Origin: Candidatus Wallbacteria bacterium
Lineage (GTDB): Bacteria; Muiribacteriota; JAQTZZ01
DNA length: 33,815 nucleotides
Assembly: GCA_028687545.1 (NCBI GenBank)
Contig: JAQTZZ010000045.1
Location: forward strand, 1-33,815
Reading direction: 5' to 3'
Made by a program: the position numbers and the translations under genes. Numbering within the stretch: position 1 is the first letter of the stretch; each line of letters opens with the position of its first letter. Under the pieces are notes generated by a model. That model was not told where the DNA came from. It did not search any database and saw nothing but the letters and a program-made list of their open reading frames with translations. Shown in pieces: positions 30,632 to 33,815 of this stretch.

Positions 30632-33600
30632 ATGAGAATCAGTAGAATCTGTTTTTTGTCAGTGCTGCCGGTAATCGTCTTATTAACCGGGTGCTTTTTG
30701 AGTTCTGAAAGCAGTAACGGGGGGATACCGGATAATACTGTGCCCTCCATGAGTTCCGCAATGGCCTCCCCTGCTGATGACGGCACCGGCGCAGCCATCA
30801 ATGGTAGCATCAACGCAACTTTCAGCGAGGAAATGAACTCTGCCACTATCAATACCACAACCTTTACCTTGAAACAGGGCGCAACGACTGTTCCATGTTC
30901 TGTGACGTATGTGGGCACCACTGCTACCTTGCACCCGATAAGCAATCTAGCAGCCACAACCGTTTATACCGCGACGATCACCACTGGCGCCAGGGATCTG
31001 GCAGGCAATGCACTGGCTTCAGATGTGACATGGAACTTTACCACAGGGTCAGATGGAGACAGCACTCCGCCTACATTGAGTTCCACGGTTTCTGCAATGT
31101 ATGCCCCTGCTGATTTTGACGCCGGTGTAGCCCTTAACGGGAGCATTACCGCGACCTTCAGCGAAGGAATGAATCCTGCAACGATCAACACCACGACCTT
31201 TACCTTGAAGACAGGGATAACGTCTGTTTCATGCGCTGTGAAGTATGCCGGTACAGTCGCGACTTTGACTCCGACATACAATCTCATAGCCAACACCACT
31301 TATACTGCGACTATTACCACTGGTGCCATGGATCTGGCAGGCAATGCATTTGCCGTCAACACTTCATGGAATTTTACGACAGGTACATCGCTGGACAGCA
31401 CAGTCCCCACAGTCAGTTCCACAATCCCTGCCAATGCCGCTACAGCTGTGGCAGTCAATGGAAACATCACAGCCACCTTCAGCGAGGGGATGGATCCTTC
31501 TACGATCACCACCGCTACATTTACCTTGAAACAGGGGTCAACGCCTGTTCCATGCGAAGTGACCTATCTCGGCTTCATTGCAACCCTGAATCCGACCAGC
31601 GATCTGGCAGCCAACACTATCTATACAGCTATGATTACAACCGTGGCCAGGGATCTTTCAAATAATGCCATGACTGTCGTTAAGACCTGGAGCTTTACGA
31701 CAGGATCAGCAGCAGACAGCACAGCTCCCACTGTAAGCTCCACAATCCCTGCCAATGCCGCTACAGCTGTGGCAGTCAACGGGAACATCACCGCGACTTT
31801 CAGCGAGGGAATGGATCCTACTACAATCACTACCACTACCTTTACCTTGAAACAGGGTTCAACACCAGTTACCTGCGAGGTGACGTATCTGGGTATAATT
31901 GCGACCCTGAACCCGACAGGCGATCTCGCAGCCAACTCTATGTTTTCTGCTACGATCACAGTTCGTGCCAAAGATCTGGCAGGCAATGCGCTGACTGTCG
32001 CAAAAACCTGGAATTTTACCACAGGTTCAGCAGCAGACAACATAGCTCCCACCGTGAGTTCCACAAGTCCCACCAATGCGGCTACAGCTGTGGCAGTCAA
32101 CGGGAATATCACAGCCACCTTCAGTGAGGGAATGGATCCTGCTACGATCACTACAGCTACCTTCACCTTGAAGCAGGGTACAACACCTGTCACCTGCGAG
32201 GTGACGTATCTTGGCTACATCGCTACCCTGGCTCCGATCAGCGATCTCGCATTCAATACCACTTATACTGCGACGATCAGCACACTTGCCAAAGATCTGG
32301 CGCATAATGCACTGGCCGCCGCAAAGACCTGGAACTTTACCACAGGAATCGCGCCTGACAATACAGCGCCTACAGTAAGTTCCACAAGTCCCGCCAATGC
32401 GGCTATTGCTGTGGCAGTCAACGGGAATATCACAGCCACCTTCAGCGAGGGAATGGATCCTGCTACGATCACTACAACTACTTTTACCTTGATGCAGGGC
32501 ATTACGCCAGTCACCTGCGAAGTGACATATCATGGCTACATCGCGACCCTGACCCCTGCCGGCGATCTCTCCTTTAACACTCCATATACAGCGACAATCT
32601 CCACGGCCGCCAAAGACCAGGCACACAATGCACTGGCTGTCGCAAAGACCTGGAGCTTCACCACAGGAGCAGCGCCTGACAATACTGCGCCTACAGTGAG
32701 TTCCACAAGTCCAACCAATGCTGCTACATCCGTGGCAGTCAACGGGAACGTCACCGCGACCTTCAGCGAAGGCATGGATCCTTCTACGATCACTACAACT
32801 ACTTTTACCTTGCTACAGGGTACTACGCCAGTCACTTGCGAAGTGACATATCATGGCTACATCGCGACCCTGACCCCTGCCGGCGATCTAGCCTTCAACA
32901 CCCCTTATACAGCAACAATCTCCACCGCTGCCAAAGACCAGGCACACAATGCACTGGCAGTCAAGAAGACCTGGAGCTTCACGACAGGTGCTGCGCCTGA
33001 CAATACTGCGCCTACAGTGAGTTCCACGAGTCCTGCCAATGCGGCTATTGCTGTGGCAGTCAACGGGAATATCACAGCCACCTTCAGCGAGGGCATGGAT
33101 CCTTCTACGATCACTACTGCAACCTTTATCTTGAAGCAGGGTACAACGCCTGTCACCTGCGAAGTGACCTATACCGGTACTACTGCGACCTTGAACCCGG
33201 CCAGCGATCTCGCTTTCAACACTATATATACTGCGGAGATCTCTACTGCTGCCAAGGATCAGGCACACAATGCACTGGCAGTCAAGAAGACCTGGAGCTT
33301 CACGACTGGTGCTGCGCCTGACAATACAGCGCCTACAGTGAGTTCCACAAGTCCTGCCAATGCGGCTATTGCTGTGGCAGTCAACGGGAATATCACAGCC
33401 ACCTTCAGCGAGGGAATGGATCCTTCTACAATCACCACCGCAACCTTTACCTTGAAACAGGGATCAACACTTGTTACCTGTGAGGTGACGTATACGGGTA
33501 CTACTGCGACCTTGAACCCGGCCAGCGATCTCGCATTCAACACCACTTATACTGCGGAGATTACTACTGCTGCCAAGGATCAGGCACACAATGCTTTGGC

Positions 33601-33815
33601 AGTCAAGAAGACCTGGAGCTTCACGACTGGTGCTGCGCCTGACAATACAGCGCCTACAGTGAGTTCCACGAGTCCTGCCAATGCGGCTACAGCCGTGGCA
33701 GTCAACGGGAATATCACAGCCACCTTCAGCGAGGGCATGGATCCTTCTACGATCACAACAGCTACCTTTACCTTGAAGCAGGGTACAACGCCTGTCACCT
33801 GCGAAGTGACCTACA
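30632..33815 (+). CDS. Surface lipoprotein of tandem Big_5 (SbsA-like Ig) domains, 3' end missing
   Basis: The frame from ATG 30632 is open to the right edge (1061 codons). AGGAGG lies upstream. The N-terminus MRISRICFLSVLPVIVLLTG ends in a lipobox (LLTGC, Cys21) followed by a Ser/Gly-rich linker. Then come at least nine full and one partial Ig-like Big_5 domains of about 107 residues, each with a P(T/S)xSST start, GNITATFSEGMDPSTITTAT, a strand pair with (P/T)CEVTY, a TYTATI segment, KDLAGNAL or KDQAHNAL and a closing W(N/S)FTTG. Such proteins are extended surface stalks or adhesins. Each domain carries one cysteine at the same place, uncommon for exported Ig domains. The effector or C-terminal domain is beyond the window. 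Confidence 0.9.
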   Translation, partial: MRISRICFLSVLPVIVLLTGCFLSSESSNGGIPDNTVPSMSSAMASPADDGTGAAINGSINATFSEEMNSATINTTTFTLKQGATTVPCSVTYVGTTATLHPISNLAATTVYTATITTGARDLAGNALASDVTWNFTTGSDGDSTPPTLSSTVSAMYAPADFDAGVALNGSITATFSEGMNPATINTTTFTLKTGITSVSCAVKYAGTVATLTPTYNLIANTTYTATITTGAMDLAGNAFAVNTSWNFTTGTSLDSTVPTVSSTIPANAATAVAVNGNITATFSEGMDPSTITTATFTLKQGSTPVPCEVTYLGFIATLNPTSDLAANTIYTAMITTVARDLSNNAMTVVKTWSFTTGSAADSTAPTVSSTIPANAATAVAVNGNITATFSEGMDPTTITTTTFTLKQGSTPVTCEVTYLGIIATLNPTGDLAANSMFSATITVRAKDLAGNALTVAKTWNFTTGSAADNIAPTVSSTSPTNAATAVAVNGNITATFSEGMDPATITTATFTLKQGTTPVTCEVTYLGYIATLAPISDLAFNTTYTATISTLAKDLAHNALAAAKTWNFTTGIAPDNTAPTVSSTSPANAAIAVAVNGNITATFSEGMDPATITTTTFTLMQGITPVTCEVTYHGYIATLTPAGDLSFNTPYTATISTAAKDQAHNALAVAKTWSFTTGAAPDNTAPTVSSTSPTNAATSVAVNGNVTATFSEGMDPSTITTTTFTLLQGTTPVTCEVTYHGYIATLTPAGDLAFNTPYTATISTAAKDQAHNALAVKKTWSFTTGAAPDNTAPTVSSTSPANAAIAVAVNGNITATFSEGMDPSTITTATFILKQGTTPVTCEVTYTGTTATLNPASDLAFNTIYTAEISTAAKDQAHNALAVKKTWSFTTGAAPDNTAPTVSSTSPANAAIAVAVNGNITATFSEGMDPSTITTATFTLKQGSTLVTCEVTYTGTTATLNPASDLAFNTTYTAEITTAAKDQAHNALAVKKTWSFTTGAAPDNTAPTVSSTSPANAATAVAVNGNITATFSEGMDPSTITTATFTLKQGTTPVTCEVTY
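30731..33815 (+). repeat. Tandem 321-bp coding repeats (Big_5 domains)
   Basis: Repeat starts (GAC/GAT codon of the D-x-x-x-P-T motif) are at 30731, 31058, 31394, 31715, 32036, 32357, 32678, 32999, 33320 and 33641. From 31394 on the period is exactly 321 bp. The first two units are longer (327 and 336 bp) and more diverged. The later units are nearly identical at DNA level, including long unbroken matches, which indicates recent duplication or gene conversion. Confidence 0.9.

Noticed and set aside
30616-33798. Many long minus-strand open frames opposite the repeat lipoprotein gene
   Set aside because: They recur with the 321-bp period and result from the low stop content of the antisense frame of a repetitive, Thr/Ala-rich gene. 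They have no ribosome-binding sites, and the plus strand has one continuous frame with lipobox and Big_5 motifs.
31394-33815. Direct repeats that might suggest a CRISPR array
   Set aside because: The repeats are 321 bp, contiguous, in frame and encode protein domains; there are no spacers.

Overview
The window reads like a chromosomal segment of an uncultured, probably anaerobic, amino-acid-fermenting bacterium. The support is metabolic: a three-subunit flavin/iron-sulfur complex of the electron-bifurcating NuoE/NuoF type, three separate glutamate dehydrogenase genes, a sigma-54/NtrC-type regulatory pair, and no respiratory chain, rRNA or tRNA genes. Several genes start with GTG or TTG and lipoproteins are present. 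The sequence alone does not fix the phylum.

Layout. 1-380: the 5' end of what looks like a minus-strand group II intron running off the left edge, then a promoter and a structured leader. 381-4081: a small membrane protein, a PP-loop ATPase, an SGNH hydrolase with TPR and a DUF5989 protein in one overlapping plus-strand operon, meeting a degenerate SGNH protein from the other strand. 4109-9555 (minus): the genes for the NuoE-, NuoF- and NuoG/GltD-like subunits, most like an electron-bifurcating transhydrogenase. 9793-11649: a secreted deiminase-fold protein that has lost its catalytic residues. 11900-13258: gdhA. 13422-14783: a secreted caspase-like protein. 14802-17099 (minus): a PEP/pyruvate-binding-domain protein. 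17284-20314: an NtrB/NtrC-like two-component pair. 20538-22124: a small Cys-rich protein and a second glutamate dehydrogenase behind a sigma-54 promoter. 22125-22522: a convergent intergenic region of hairpins, a terminator and palindromic repeats. 22523-24781 (minus): a third glutamate dehydrogenase and an AEC-family transporter. 25003-29652: an overlapping operon of a solute-binding protein, a membrane receptor phosphatase (dCache-HAMP-PP2C) and a second solute-binding lipoprotein. 29872-33815: a triple-BON protein and the start of a very repetitive Ig-like (Big_5) surface lipoprotein that runs off the right edge.

How it fits together. Glutamate dehydrogenases consume or make NAD(P)H plus 2-oxoglutarate and ammonia, and the NuoEF-GltD complex would balance NADH, NADPH and ferredoxin. 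A 32-bp repeat containing a near-perfect Rex-type palindrome lies in front of both the complex and gdhA, suggesting shared redox control. The second glutamate dehydrogenase instead has a sigma-54 promoter directly downstream of an NtrC-type activator, suggesting nitrogen or signal control.

The most novel-looking item is a promoter-leader module present twice, at 232-380 and 17161-17283. In both copies a -10 box lies at fixed distance from a conserved two-hairpin RNA whose second hairpin buries the ribosome-binding site of the next gene. This is a candidate undescribed cis-regulatory RNA linking the PP-loop/SGNH operon with the two-component system.
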